Position numbers and translations under genes: made by a program
Notes under the pieces: model-generated
Database searches by the model: none
What the model saw: the letters and a program-made list of their open reading frames with translations, nothing else
What the model was told of the DNA's origin: nothing
Assembly: GCF_001570485.1 (NCBI RefSeq)
Contig: NZ_BCTA01000077.1
Location: forward strand, 1-58,659
Direction: 5' to 3'
Length of the DNA: 58,659 nucleotides
Source: Mycolicibacterium novocastrense
GTDB taxonomy: Bacteria > Actinomycetota > Actinomycetes > Mycobacteriales > Mycobacteriaceae
In this document: positions 1-9,287 of the stretch, one piece after another
Layout: each line of letters begins with the position of its first letter
How positions within the stretch are numbered: position 1 is the stretch's first letter

Positions 1-95
1 CAGACCAGCGACTCCACGCTGCCCACGACCTAGGCGCACGAAAAAAGTCAACCCCAAGAACCTCAACAGGGTCGATCCATGGATCGAGGCTAAAC
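1..95. other. Window-edge spacer downstream of secA2
   Basis: This stretch lies 3' of the secA2 stop. A plus-strand frame is open from base 1 and stops with TAG at 31-33, but only ten codons are visible, so no gene is claimed. The minus strand is also open in one frame near the edge. In M. tuberculosis pgsA2 follows secA2, but nothing here is recognisable as its start. The only structure seen is the palindrome at 72-87. Confidence 0.4.
72..87. repeat. 16-bp perfect palindrome 3' of secA2
   Basis: TCGATCCATGGATCGA reads the same on both strands. It starts 9 bp beyond the secA2 stop codon. It has no loop and no T-tract, so it is a poor classical terminator. It could be a protein-binding site or part of a longer 3' structure. 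Function unknown. Confidence 0.5.
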
Positions 96-2420
96 CTAGC
101 GGAACACGCCCGGCAGGCTCAGCGCCGAGAGCGAGTCGTCGGCCAGTGGGTTGTCGTGCACCATGTACGTCCACGTCGAGGTCGGCCGGGCCAGCTTCGA
201 CAGGTCCACGCCCGGCTCGTCCTCGATCGACGGCGCGGTTTCGAACGTCTGCTGGGCCGCCTCTATCGCGTCGGCGGCCAGCGATGCGAACGCGTCGACG
301 GCCATGCGGTGGAACTCGTCGATCGGGGTCTGGTTGCCCAGCGCCCGCAAATGGATGCTCTCGCGGATGTCGGCCAGGTATGCCAGGTGGTCGGCCCAGC
401 CGCGGTCGAGGTGGTACAGCATGATCAGCCGGCAGATCGTCTCCAGCTTCTCCTCACCGAGCCGTTCGACGACCTCCTCGTAGCGTTTCGGCGACAGCTC
501 GGCGAGCTCCTCGGGCGCTGTGGGTGTGCGCAGCAAGGTGTTTCGTCGCTCTACGATGATCGCGCGCTGCTGGGCGATCAGCTGGTTGTAGCGCCAGTTG
601 GTGGCGTGGATATCCAGCATCCGGCCTTCGGCGACGCGCTGTGCGTGGTCGAGCAGGCTGGCGGCCTTGGGGCTGACGACGCGGCCGTCCTCGTCGGTCT
701 CCATCGGCAGCTTGTTGGGTTCGAGATGCGCGACGACGACGTCGTCTTCCCAGCTGGAGAAGAACACCGACGAGCCGGGATCGCCCTGGCGCCCGGCGCG
801 GCCGCGCAACTGGTTGTCCAACCGCTCGGTGTGGTGGCGGCCGGTACCGATGACGTGCAGCCCGCCGAGTTCGGCGACCTCATCGTGGTCGGCCTCGTCT
901 GAGCCCCCGAGCCTGATGTCGGTACCCCGGCCTGCCATCTGCGTGGACACGGTGACGCTGCCCAGCGTGCCGGCCTCGGCGATCACCGCGGCCTCCTCGG
1001 CGTCGTTCTTGGCGTTCAGCACGACTGCGGGAACACCGGCCTTGACCAGTTTCTCGTGCAGCTCTTCGGATTCCGCGACGTCGCGCGTGCCGACGAGCAC
1101 CGGCTGCCGGGTCTGGTGAACCTCCTTGATGTGCTCGACGACCGCGTCGTTCTTGGCGGCCGCGGTGACGTACACCCGGTCGGGCTCGTCCTCGCGGATG
1201 TTCGGCTTGTTCGGTTCGATCGGTGACACGCCGAGCTTGTAGAACTGGCGCAGCTGTTCGCCGGCCGCCAGCGCGGTGCCGGTCATACCGCACACCGTCG
1301 CGTACCGGTTCACCAGCGCCTGGACCGTGATGGTGTCGAGTACCTCGCCGGTTTCGGTGGTCTCGATGCCCTCCTTGGCCTCGACCGCGGCCTGCAGGCC
1401 GTCGGGCCAGCGCTGCAGCTGCGCGATGCGACCGCGCGAGGCGTTGATCAGGTGTACGGCGTCGTCGCGGACGATGTAGTGCACGTCGCGTTGCAACAGG
1501 ACGTGGGCGTGCAGCGCCACGTTGATCTCGGTCAGCGTGCCGGAGACGTGCTCCTCGGAGTACAGGTCGATGCCGCCGAGCTTGGCCTCCATCTTCTGGG
1601 CACCGATCTCGGTGAGATGGACGTTGCGGCTGTCGGTGTCGGTGTCGTAGTCCACGCCGGGAGTGAGTTCGCCGACCATGCGGATGATGTCGACCTTGGG
1701 GGTCTCGCGGTGGGTGGTGCCGGCCAGCACCAGCGGGACCAACGCCTCGTCGACCAACACCGAGTCGGCCTCGTCGATCAGCGCGACGTCGGGGTTCGGC
1801 GAGACCAGATCGGCGACGTCGGTGACCAACTGGTCGCGCAGCACGTCGAACCCGATCTCGTTCACCGAGGCGTAGGTGACGTCGCACTGGTAGGCCGAGC
1901 GGCGCTCCTCGGCCGTCGAACTCTCGGTGATCCAGCCGACGGTCAGGCCCAGCGCCTCCAGAAGCGGGCCCATCCATTCGGCGTCGCGGCGCGCGAGGTA
2001 GTCGTTGATCGTGATGACGTGCACGCTGCGACCGCCCAGGGCGTAACCGGCCGCCGCGATCGCACCCGAGAGCGTTTTGCCTTCACCGGTCGCCATCTCG
2101 ACCACGTCGCCCGCGAGCATGCGCAGGGCACCCAGAAGCTGAACATCGAATGGCCGCAGCGAAGTTTTGCGCTCGGCGGCCTCGCGGGCTATCGCCAGAA
2201 ACTGCGGCACGTCGCTCGACTCGGCGAGGTCATCGAGGTTGAGCAACTTGGCGGCCTTGGCCAACTTCTCGTCGTCGAGCGCCGCGGCCTTCTCGTCGAA
2301 GTCCGCCGAGCTGCGCACCTGCGCCATCGATTGCGCCTGGCTCCGGTCGGTACTGGCGCCGAGCAACTTCCAGAACCTATTGCTGACACGACCTGAAGTG
2401 CGGGTCTTCGTCTTTGCCAC
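96..2420 (-). CDS. secA2: Accessory preprotein translocase ATPase SecA2
   Basis: ATP-driven motor of the accessory Sec export pathway of mycobacteria, which acts at the inner membrane with SecYEG and exports a small set of proteins. The 774-aa product has the SecA DEAD motor: Walker A MATGEGKT at residues 109-116 and Walker B IDEAD around 215-219. Helicase-like motifs AGRGTDI and GRAGRQGD follow in the second nucleotide-binding fold. It is clearly shorter than housekeeping SecA1 (about 900 aa or more) and ends without a Cys-rich zinc-binding tail, both typical of SecA2. The ATG start gives the lysine/threonine-rich N-terminus expected. Neighbours match Rv1821-Rv1819c, which supports orthology with Rv1821. 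The upstream GNAT gene is 90 bp away on the same strand and probably has its own signals. Confidence 0.95.
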   Translation of the reverse strand: MAKTKTRTSGRVSNRFWKLLGASTDRSQAQSMAQVRSSADFDEKAAALDDEKLAKAAKLLNLDDLAESSDVPQFLAIAREAAERKTSLRPFDVQLLGALRMLAGDVVEMATGEGKTLSGAIAAAGYALGGRSVHVITINDYLARRDAEWMGPLLEALGLTVGWITESSTAEERRSAYQCDVTYASVNEIGFDVLRDQLVTDVADLVSPNPDVALIDEADSVLVDEALVPLVLAGTTHRETPKVDIIRMVGELTPGVDYDTDTDSRNVHLTEIGAQKMEAKLGGIDLYSEEHVSGTLTEINVALHAHVLLQRDVHYIVRDDAVHLINASRGRIAQLQRWPDGLQAAVEAKEGIETTETGEVLDTITVQALVNRYATVCGMTGTALAAGEQLRQFYKLGVSPIEPNKPNIREDEPDRVYVTAAAKNDAVVEHIKEVHQTRQPVLVGTRDVAESEELHEKLVKAGVPAVVLNAKNDAEEAAVIAEAGTLGSVTVSTQMAGRGTDIRLGGSDEADHDEVAELGGLHVIGTGRHHTERLDNQLRGRAGRQGDPGSSVFFSSWEDDVVVAHLEPNKLPMETDEDGRVVSPKAASLLDHAQRVAEGRMLDIHATNWRYNQLIAQQRAIIVERRNTLLRTPTAPEELAELSPKRYEEVVERLGEEKLETICRLIMLYHLDRGWADHLAYLADIRESIHLRALGNQTPIDEFHRMAVDAFASLAADAIEAAQQTFETAPSIEDEPGVDLSKLARPTSTWTYMVHDNPLADDSLSALSLPGVFR

Positions 2421-2510
2421 ACCGCTACCGTACGCGCTGCGCTCCTGGCCGTGAGCGCACGTGCCCGCTTCGCGACGCGCCGTGTTTCGGCGGCTGTCTG
2501 CGCACGTCCC

Positions 2511-3371
2511 CTACTCACGTGTGAGCCCACAGGGTCGGTCGACCGTGCGGAAGTCGATGCGCGCGAAATCGCACACCGGCTCGAAGCCGATCTTTCGATA
2601 GATCGCGTTCGAGGTCGGGTTGGCACGATCGGTGAACAGCACCACCGCCGCGTCGGCGCGCTCCAGCGAGGACTGGGAGGCCGCGGCGGTGAGGGCCGAG
2701 CCGTAGCCATGGGCCCGGTGCGCCGCCGGTGTGAACACCGGACCGATGCGCGACACCCCCGCCACCGGCGCATGCAGCAGTGCCGTGCTGACCGGTGTGC
2801 CGTCGACGTCCCACATCAGAAACCGGCCGCCCCGGACGGCGGCGGCGTCGACGAAGCGAGCCCTCGCGGCGTCGTCGCGGGGGTGGCCGAACGTCTCGCC
2901 GAAAAAGCGCTCCATCCAGTCGGTCAGGAGGGCGCGATCGGTCTCGTCGGCCCATCGCGGCGCTCCGGCAACGCCGGTCGGCGGCTGCAGGGTCCCCAGT
3001 CGGTAGAGCCGCTCTTCGAGCGTGACGGTGCCGGGATGCCCGCCGTGCGACTGCCAGGCGTCGGCGATTGCGACGGCGACCTGACGGAGCCCGCGCACCC
3101 CGGTCAGATCGGGTCGCCTCTGGAGGAGACCGCGGGCGACGACGTCGGCGCAATCTATCGGAATACCGTTGCACACCAACGGGTATGACGGTGTTTGCAT
3201 TGCGACAGCGACGACGTCCGAGTTCTGCCACACCGACATCAGCAGTGTGTCGTCGGGGATCGCCGCGGCAAGGACCGTCAGCTCGACGGTGTTGGCGACC
3301 GGGTCGCGCCGGTACACCGGTTCGGCGATTGCGCGGAACTCGTCGGCGGAATTGTGAATGTGCACCTCCAT
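2511..3371 (-). CDS. GNAT-family N-acetyltransferase
   Basis: Predicted acetyl-CoA-dependent acyltransferase of 286 aa. The C-terminal half carries the GNAT acetyl-CoA signature: the strand RIGPVFTP followed by the pyrophosphate loop HRAHGYGSAL, then a NPTSNAIYRKIGF motif typical of GNAT motif B. The N-terminal half is a less conserved extension seen in several actinobacterial GNATs. I chose the ATG at 3371 because the reading frame stays open far upstream through sequence antisense to ilvG, which is not plausible coding. The substrate is unknown. The gene sits between secA2 and ilvG, where M. tuberculosis has no gene, so it is an insertion relative to that synteny. Confidence 0.8.
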   Translation of the reverse strand: MEVHIHNSADEFRAIAEPVYRRDPVANTVELTVLAAAIPDDTLLMSVWQNSDVVAVAMQTPSYPLVCNGIPIDCADVVARGLLQRRPDLTGVRGLRQVAVAIADAWQSHGGHPGTVTLEERLYRLGTLQPPTGVAGAPRWADETDRALLTDWMERFFGETFGHPRDDAARARFVDAAAVRGGRFLMWDVDGTPVSTALLHAPVAGVSRIGPVFTPAAHRAHGYGSALTAAASQSSLERADAAVVLFTDRANPTSNAIYRKIGFEPVCDFARIDFRTVDRPCGLTRE

Positions 3372-3502
3372 CAGTTCAGCATGGCCCGAACGCCGAACGG
3401 GTCGAGCGATTTTCGTCGCGTTCGCTGCGGTGTGAGGGTGCGCAAAGTGCTGAGATTTGGCGGCGTGCGGTGGGCAGACACGCGCGCTCGCGGAAATTAG
3501 GG

Positions 3503-5149
3503 CTAGGCCAGGTTGGAGCGACGGGGGTAGGCCACCGTCGGATCGGTCAGCACATTCACCACCGCGGGCAGCGTCGAGGAGAAGGCGCGCTCGAGGGCGG
3601 GGCGCAGTTCGGCCGGTGTCGACACCAAATCGCCGTATCCGCCGAGCGCGGTCACGACCTCGTCGTACCGGGTGCCCGGCCGCAGGTCGGCCACCACCGA
3701 ATACCCGTAGATCGCCTCCATCGGATGCTTCTCCAGCGCCCAGACACCGTTGTTGCCGATCACCGAAACGACCTGAATCCCGTGACGCACCAACGTATCC
3801 CACTCCATGCCCGAGAACCCGAACGCCCCGTCGCCCTGGAGCAGGATCACCTGGCGATCGGGCCGGGCCAGCTTGGCGGCCAGGGCGTAGCCCGGTCCGG
3901 AACCCAGGCAGCCGAACGGGCCGCTGTCGAGCCAGGCGCCGGGCACGTAGCTGTCGATGACGCGGCCGGCATAGGAGCCGAAGTCGCCTGCGTCGACCAC
4001 CACGATAGCGTCGCGGTCGAGCATGGCGCTGATCTCGGCGTACACGCGCATGGGGTGCAGCGGCGTGCGGTCGTCGCACAGTTCATCGGCCTCGGAGGCA
4101 CGCATCGCGGTCTCGGTGGCACGCAGGTCGGCGATCCAGGCTTCGTGATCGTTGGCGCCGGCCGCCGACAGGGCGGACAACGTGGCGCTGATGTCGCCGT
4201 ACAGGCCGGCGGCGACCGGTCGAGGCTGCGGTCGATCCGGGGGGCAACGGTCGACGGCGATCAGCACGGTGTCCGCGCCGAACACACCACCGAAGCCCAG
4301 ACGAAAGTCCATCGGCACGCCGATCACCAGCGCAACATCTGCCTGCTTCAACGCCTTTGACCGCGCCCGGGAGAACGCGAGCTGGTGGTCGGCGGGGACC
4401 GCGCCGCGGGCCATCCCGTTCATCAGCACCGGAATGCGCAGCGCCTCGGCCAGATTCAGCAGCGCCGTCTCGGCATGACCCCACCAGACGTTGGTCCCGG
4501 CCATGATGACCGGCCGTTGCGCCTCGGCGAGCAGGCCCAGCGCAGCGCCCACGGCGTCGCCGTCGGCCTGCACCACCGGAGTCGGTTGACTCAGCGCTCC
4601 TGGCGCGCCGGCGTCCGCGGCCTCGCTGAACACGTGGTCCATCGGAAAGTCGACGAACGACACACCCGAGGGCCCGCCCGCCGTCCCGGCCGCGGCGCGC
4701 AACGCGTCATCGACCAGTCCCGCAACGGCATCCGGCGCCTGGGCGGTCGCGGCGAAGCGGGTCAACGGCGCGACGAACGGGACGTGGTCGATTTCCTGCA
4801 GGCTGCCCTGCCCCCACCGCATGGCTGGCGCGCGACCGCCGAGGATCACCAGCGGTGACTGGTTCTGCTGCGCGGCGGCCATCGCGCTCATGCCGTTGGT
4901 GACGCCGGGCCCGGCCGTCAACGCCGCGACACCCGGTACCCGGGTCACCTTGGACCAGCCCTCGGCGGCGAACGCGGCGGTCTGCTCGTGGCGGGTGTCG
5001 ACCAACCGGATGTCCTCCGCCCGGCAACCGTCGTAGATCGAGAACAGGTGCCCGCCCGAGAGCGTGAACACCGTGTCGATCCCGCTTGCGCGCAACCGGC
5101 GAGCGATCAGATGCCCTGCGTTCACGGTGACCGGAGCGTCGCTGCTCAT
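3503..5149 (-). CDS. ilvG: Acetolactate synthase-like ThDP enzyme IlvG
   Basis: Thiamine-diphosphate-dependent enzyme of the acetohydroxyacid synthase large-subunit family, 548 aa, matching the size of Rv1820. The N-terminal pyrimidine-binding domain carries the catalytic Glu55 in the HEQTA motif. The C-terminal domain has the ThDP/Mg motif starting GDGAFGFSGMEWDTL and ending with the NN pair. The loop SGGHLFSIYD replaces the usual PGG of true AHAS enzymes, and no regulatory small subunit is nearby, so the real substrate may be another 2-oxoacid or acyl-CoA such as in oxalyl- or 2-hydroxyacyl-CoA lyases. Known members of this mycobacterial subgroup are annotated IlvG; catalytic activity is not shown by sequence. 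It is divergent from the ABC transporter at 5343. Confidence 0.85.
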   Translation of the reverse strand: MSSDAPVTVNAGHLIARRLRASGIDTVFTLSGGHLFSIYDGCRAEDIRLVDTRHEQTAAFAAEGWSKVTRVPGVAALTAGPGVTNGMSAMAAAQQNQSPLVILGGRAPAMRWGQGSLQEIDHVPFVAPLTRFAATAQAPDAVAGLVDDALRAAAGTAGGPSGVSFVDFPMDHVFSEAADAGAPGALSQPTPVVQADGDAVGAALGLLAEAQRPVIMAGTNVWWGHAETALLNLAEALRIPVLMNGMARGAVPADHQLAFSRARSKALKQADVALVIGVPMDFRLGFGGVFGADTVLIAVDRCPPDRPQPRPVAAGLYGDISATLSALSAAGANDHEAWIADLRATETAMRASEADELCDDRTPLHPMRVYAEISAMLDRDAIVVVDAGDFGSYAGRVIDSYVPGAWLDSGPFGCLGSGPGYALAAKLARPDRQVILLQGDGAFGFSGMEWDTLVRHGIQVVSVIGNNGVWALEKHPMEAIYGYSVVADLRPGTRYDEVVTALGGYGDLVSTPAELRPALERAFSSTLPAVVNVLTDPTVAYPRRSNLA

Positions 5150-5342
5150 GTCGGCAGCTTACGCAGGCGGATCACCGGTAAGGACCGTCGCCGACTTCTG
5201 CAGGAGGGTCGCGGATCCGGCCGTTCCACAGCCCTGGCGCAGAAATCGGCGGTGCTATCGGCGAAGGTGAGGCTGAGCGACGCGTCGGCCCGGCGCGACC
5301 CTTTGGACGGTCACACAAGGGTTGTCGCGGTACCTTGCCGGA

Positions 5343-7268
5343 GTGAATGAGGGAATGTTCACCCCGACGCTGGACTGGGGCAGTGAACTGTGGATATCGC
5401 TGGTGTGGATCGCCCGGGCCTGGGCGATCACCGCGGTGTGCACTCTGATCGTCTTGGTGCTCATCGCGAAGTTCACCGAGTGGGGCCGTCAGTTCTGGCG
5501 CATCACCGGCGACTACTTCAAGGGTCCGGAGAGCGTCAGGATCTGGCTGTGGCTGGGCACGCTGCTGCTCTCGGTGATCATCGGGGTCCGCCTGACGGTG
5601 CTGTTCACCTTCCAGGGCAACGACATGATGACCAGCTTCCAGGTGGTGGCGTCCGGCCTGGGCACCGGCGACGACGCCATCCGGAACTCCGGCAGGGACG
5701 GGTTCTGGTTGTCGATGATGATCTTCGCGATCCTGGCCGTCATCCACGTCGCGCGGATCATGCTCGACCTCTTCTTGACCCAGCGGTTCATGTTGGCCTG
5801 GCGGGTCTGGCTCACCGACCGGCTCACCAGTGACTGGTTGGACGACAAGGCCTACTACCGCGGCCGATTCATCGACGACACCATCGACAACCCCGACCAG
5901 CGCATCCAGTACGACATCGACATCTTCACCGCCGGCGTCGGCGGCCTGCCGAACACACCCAACAACACCTCGACGGCCACGCTGCTGTTCGGCGCGATCA
6001 GTGCGATCGTCTCGATGGTCTCCTTCACCGCGATCCTATGGAACCTGTCGGGGACGCTCACGCTGCCGTTCATCGGCGACGTGCCGCGGGCGATGTTCTG
6101 GATCCTGTTGGCGTACGTGCTGCTGGCTTCGGTCTTCGCGTTCTGGATCGGCAGGCCGATCATCTGGCTGTCGTTCTACAACGAGAAGTTCAACGCCGCC
6201 TTCCGCTATGCGCTGGTGCGCCTGCGCGACGCGTCCGAGGCGGTCGCCTTCTACCGCGGCGAGATCGCCGAAAGATCAGGGCTGCGGCGGCTGTTCGCGC
6301 CGGTGGTCAGTAACTACAAGCGCTATATCAACCGCATGATGGGCTTCTACGGCTGGAACCTGTCGATGGACCAGATCATCGTCGTGCCGCCCTATCTGCT
6401 GCAGTTCCCCCGGTTCTTCACCGGTGAGATCACGCTCGGCGCGATGAGCCAGACCGCGGCGGCGTTCGGCAACATCGAGGCCGGCCTGTCGTTCTTCCGC
6501 AACGTCTACGACCAGTTCGCCGGTTACCGGGCGGCGATCATCCGGCTGCACGGCCTGGTGGTCGCCAACGAGGAGGGCCGGGCGCTGCCCGAACTGACCA
6601 CCGCGCCGTGCGTGGACGGCACCGTCGAACTCTCCGCCGTCGAAGTCCGCACTCCCGATGGCCGACAACTGATCAGACCGCTCGACATGCGACTGGAGGT
6701 CGGTGACTCGTTGGTGGTCACCGGTAAGTCGGGCAGCGGCAAGACCACCCTGCTGCGCAGCCTTGCGCAGCTGTGGCCGTTCACCTCGGGCCGACTGACT
6801 CGCCCGTGTGGACCCAACGAGACGATGTTCCTCTCGCAGATGCCGTATGTGCCGCTGGGCGATCTACGCACCGTGGTCAGCTACCCCAACGAAGTCGGCG
6901 AGATCGATGACAGGACGTTGAAACACACGCTGCACAAGGTGGCGCTGCCGCATCTGGCGGACCGCCTCGACGAGGTCGACGACTGGGCCAAGGTGCTCTC
7001 CCCCGGCGAACAGCAACGGATCGCGTTCGCCAGGATCCTGTTGACCAAACCCAAGGCCGTGTTCCTCGACGAGTCCACGTCGGCCCTGGACGAGGGCCTG
7101 GAGTTCATGCTCTATCAGTTGGTTCGCACCGAACTGCCCGACACCATCCTGGTCAGCGTGAGCCACCGCAGCACGGTCGAACAGCACCACACCCACGAAC
7201 TCGAGCTGCTGGGCGACGGCGACTGGCGACTGGGTCGCGTCGAGGGTGACGAACCGGCGAAGGTCTAA
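5343..7268 (+). CDS. SbmA/BacA-like ABC transporter (Rv1819c-type cobalamin/peptide importer)
   Basis: Fused membrane and ATPase ABC protein of about 641 aa. The N-terminal SbmA/BacA-like membrane domain holds several hydrophobic helices over residues 15-280 and the conserved GRQFWRIT and DNPDQRIQ segments. The ATPase domain shows Walker A GKSGSGKTT, signature LSPGEQQR, Walker B AVFLDE and the switch SVSHR. It closely matches M. tuberculosis Rv1819c, for which uptake of vitamin B12 and hydrophilic antimicrobials such as bleomycin is reported. The GTG at 5343 is preferred because it gives the length and N-terminus of Rv1819c. A TTG at 5322 and an ATG at 5355 are alternatives, and none has a clear ribosome-binding site. 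Its stop overlaps the stop of the convergent flavoprotein gene. Confidence 0.9.
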   Translation: MNEGMFTPTLDWGSELWISLVWIARAWAITAVCTLIVLVLIAKFTEWGRQFWRITGDYFKGPESVRIWLWLGTLLLSVIIGVRLTVLFTFQGNDMMTSFQVVASGLGTGDDAIRNSGRDGFWLSMMIFAILAVIHVARIMLDLFLTQRFMLAWRVWLTDRLTSDWLDDKAYYRGRFIDDTIDNPDQRIQYDIDIFTAGVGGLPNTPNNTSTATLLFGAISAIVSMVSFTAILWNLSGTLTLPFIGDVPRAMFWILLAYVLLASVFAFWIGRPIIWLSFYNEKFNAAFRYALVRLRDASEAVAFYRGEIAERSGLRRLFAPVVSNYKRYINRMMGFYGWNLSMDQIIVVPPYLLQFPRFFTGEITLGAMSQTAAAFGNIEAGLSFFRNVYDQFAGYRAAIIRLHGLVVANEEGRALPELTTAPCVDGTVELSAVEVRTPDGRQLIRPLDMRLEVGDSLVVTGKSGSGKTTLLRSLAQLWPFTSGRLTRPCGPNETMFLSQMPYVPLGDLRTVVSYPNEVGEIDDRTLKHTLHKVALPHLADRLDEVDDWAKVLSPGEQQRIAFARILLTKPKAVFLDESTSALDEGLEFMLYQLVRTELPDTILVSVSHRSTVEQHHTHELELLGDGDWRLGRVEGDEPAKV

Positions 7269-8770
7269 CGCGCCACAACGTGTGCGCCCGCGCGCCTGGC
7301 TGCGTGCTCACCCGCCCGCCGCCCGAAAAACGACCCTTCGCCGAGTTGGGTTCCGCTGGCGTAGCCCTTGCCGTCCTGGGCGATGTTGGACGCGCACGCT
7401 CCCGCCGCATAGAGGCCTGAGACGGCGGAGCCGTCCTCGCGCAGGACCTCTCCGTCGATCGACACCGCCAGCCCGCCCATGGTGAACCCCGAGTACATCG
7501 CGCGCCCCAGCGACAGGTCGAACGCCGCGAACGGGCCGGTGTCCTGGGGTGCGACGTAGTCGGGTTGTTTGTGGAAGTCGGGATCCTCACCGCGAGCGGC
7601 GAATTCGTTGTACCGATTCAGGGTCGCGACCAGGTTGCCCTGCGGAATACCCAGCGCCGCTTCCATTTCCTCCACGGTCTCCCAACCGTCGATGAACTTG
7701 ATCAGCGGCATCTCGGGCATCTCCATGTGGGCCTCGTCGACGACGAGATAGGCCGTCTGCTCAGGCTGTTCGAGCACGAAAGCCGAAGTGCGCGAATGGT
7801 ATGAGTCCTCGGCGACGAAGCGGTGGCCGTACTTGTTGACTATCACACCGGTGAGCAGGATCTCCGGCGGATACGCCGCGGCGGTGATGAACAGCTGATC
7901 CATGTTCTTGGCGACGCCGCCCGCCGAGATGCCCATCCGGATGCCCAGGCCGTCGTCGTTCGGATTGCCCAGGATGTAGGGCTCCACCTCGCCATGGTGC
8001 TTGGTCTTGCGCTTCTGGCCGAGCGCCGGCGTGAGCTCGGCGACCATCTCGGGGTTCATCGCGAATCCGCCCGCGGCGATGATCACCGCCTTCGCCTTGA
8101 TCGCGCCCGTCTCGCCGAAGTGCTTCCAACGCACGCCGGCCACCGACCCGTCGTCGACGACCAGGTTGGTCACCCCGGTCTCGTAGCGGATCTGCACACC
8201 GAGCTCGGTGGCGCGCTTGACCAACAAGTCGATGACCATCGCGGCTCCCCCGAGCTCACCGGGCACCGGCACCGAATGGCCGCGCGGTGCCGGTTTGGCC
8301 TGTTCGTAGAACGGCCACACCTTCTCGTTGCCCGTATACGAGAGGCCCTCCGTGCCCGGCGGCACCACCACCTTGCCCGGGTAGTAGCTGCGCTCGAACT
8401 GAAAACCCAAGTCCTCCAACCAGTTGAAGTGTTCGACGCTGCCGTCGCAGTAGGCGCGGATCTTGTCGAGCTCCGGATCACGCGACACCGCGACCAAGTA
8501 GGAGTACATCTCGTCGGCGCTGTCCTCATGACCGGTGGCCTGCTGCACCGCGGTCCCGCCACCCAGATAGAAGTGTCCGCCGGCCATCGAGCTGGTCCCG
8601 CCGGCGTCGGCGGCCTTCTCCAGCACCAGCACCCGAGCGCCCGCAGCGGCGGCGCTGACCGCTGCACACCCGCCTGCGATACCGAATCCGACCACCACGA
8701 CATCGAATTCGTCGGACCACGACGCGACATCGGCGGCGTCGACAGTGTCGGGAATTTCAATGGTGCTCAC
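7265..8770 (-). CDS. KstD-like FAD-binding dehydrogenase (Rv1817-type)
   Basis: FAD-dependent oxidoreductase of the fumarate reductase/3-ketosteroid delta-1-dehydrogenase family, 501 aa. A dinucleotide-binding loop VVVGFGIAGG lies near residue 25, followed by EKAADAGGTSSMAGG, and a second FAD-contact motif with GLYAAGACAS and SGTQLGEGSFFG is at the C-terminus. The GTG start at 8770 overlaps the TGA of the VOC gene by 4 bp, which indicates translational coupling. Its position between the transporter and TetR genes matches Rv1817. A KstR-type operator lies upstream of the pair, so steroid-ring dehydrogenation or a related desaturation is plausible, but substrate identity is inferred. The stop codon overlaps the convergent transporter stop. 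Confidence 0.85.
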   Translation of the reverse strand: MSTIEIPDTVDAADVASWSDEFDVVVVGFGIAGGCAAVSAAAAGARVLVLEKAADAGGTSSMAGGHFYLGGGTAVQQATGHEDSADEMYSYLVAVSRDPELDKIRAYCDGSVEHFNWLEDLGFQFERSYYPGKVVVPPGTEGLSYTGNEKVWPFYEQAKPAPRGHSVPVPGELGGAAMVIDLLVKRATELGVQIRYETGVTNLVVDDGSVAGVRWKHFGETGAIKAKAVIIAAGGFAMNPEMVAELTPALGQKRKTKHHGEVEPYILGNPNDDGLGIRMGISAGGVAKNMDQLFITAAAYPPEILLTGVIVNKYGHRFVAEDSYHSRTSAFVLEQPEQTAYLVVDEAHMEMPEMPLIKFIDGWETVEEMEAALGIPQGNLVATLNRYNEFAARGEDPDFHKQPDYVAPQDTGPFAAFDLSLGRAMYSGFTMGGLAVSIDGEVLREDGSAVSGLYAAGACASNIAQDGKGYASGTQLGEGSFFGRRAGEHAARRAGAHVVAR

Positions 8771-9237
8771 TGCTGCTCCTGTTTGATGTAGTCGAAGAAT
8801 GCCCTGATCTCGTCGGGGATGTGGGCGATCTCCAGGTACGGCACGCCGGCGGCGGCGATGTAGGCGAACTCCATGCCGCCGGGCATCACGCCGCGCTGCA
8901 CCGCCTCGGCTTTCCGTTCGGCCAGTGCCGCTTCCACGTCGTCGACCTCGATGCAGATGTGGTGCATGCCGGGGCCCGCGGTATCGAGGAAGTCGGAGTA
9001 GATGTTGCGCCCGGAGACCGGTGCGATCAGTTCGAGCTGCATGTCGCCTGCATAGCTCAGCGAGATGTCGGCCACGAAACTGGCGGGCTCGCCGCGATAC
9101 GTGCACGCCTCCTGGGCGAAGTGGACGCCGGGCATGCGCACCCACTTCTTGGCGCCCAACATCGAGGTGAGCGCGCTCTCGGTGGCCTCGAGGTCCCGCG
9201 TCACCCACGCGATCTGGACAGGTGTCTGGGCAAGCAT
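8767..9237 (-). CDS. VOC/glyoxalase-fold protein
   Basis: Vicinal-oxygen-chelate superfamily protein of 156 aa with two beta-alpha-beta-beta-beta repeats. The repeats start at IAWVTRDLEATESAL and at the GMHHICIEVDDVEAAL segment. Candidate metal ligands are the His of HHICIEV and Glu residues such as those in LELIAP and YLEIAHI. It resembles actinobacterial lactoylglutathione-lyase-like and methylmalonyl-CoA-epimerase-like proteins. It is the first gene of a two-gene operon with the KstD-like flavoprotein, by the GTGA overlap. A perfect KstR-like site lies 34 bp upstream of the ATG, so expression may respond to steroids. No counterpart lies at this position in the M. tuberculosis gene order I recall. 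Confidence 0.75.
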   Translation of the reverse strand: MLAQTPVQIAWVTRDLEATESALTSMLGAKKWVRMPGVHFAQEACTYRGEPASFVADISLSYAGDMQLELIAPVSGRNIYSDFLDTAGPGMHHICIEVDDVEAALAERKAEAVQRGVMPGGMEFAYIAAAGVPYLEIAHIPDEIRAFFDYIKQEQQ

Positions 9238-9271
9238 CGCGTCGAGAATATCCGCGGGCTGCTCACTTGGC

Positions 9272-9285
9272 TAGAACGTGTTCTA
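9272..9285. promoter_or_regulatory. Candidate KstR operator
   Basis: TAGAACGTGTTCTA fits every fixed position of the published KstR consensus TNNAACNNGTTNNA. The dyad extends one base on each side to CTAGAAC-GT-GTTCTAG at 9271-9286. It sits 34 bp upstream of the VOC start codon in a 50-bp gap, where it would repress the VOC/flavoprotein operon. Binding is inferred. Confidence 0.7.
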
Positions 9286-9287
9286 GT

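Noticed and set aside
1..33. Plus-strand frame open at the left edge and ending with TAG
   Set aside because: Only ten codons are visible, and the expected neighbour by synteny would be on the other strand, so no gene is called.
880..1977. Long Arg-rich minus-strand frame inside secA2
   Set aside because: It is a different frame within the secA2 gene with low-complexity Arg/Gly/Pro composition, as expected for a frame shadow in high-GC DNA.
3372..4079. In-frame N-terminal extension of the GNAT gene
   Set aside because: The extra codons read antisense-like Arg-rich sequence through ilvG and have no fold; the ATG at 3371 gives the whole GNAT protein.
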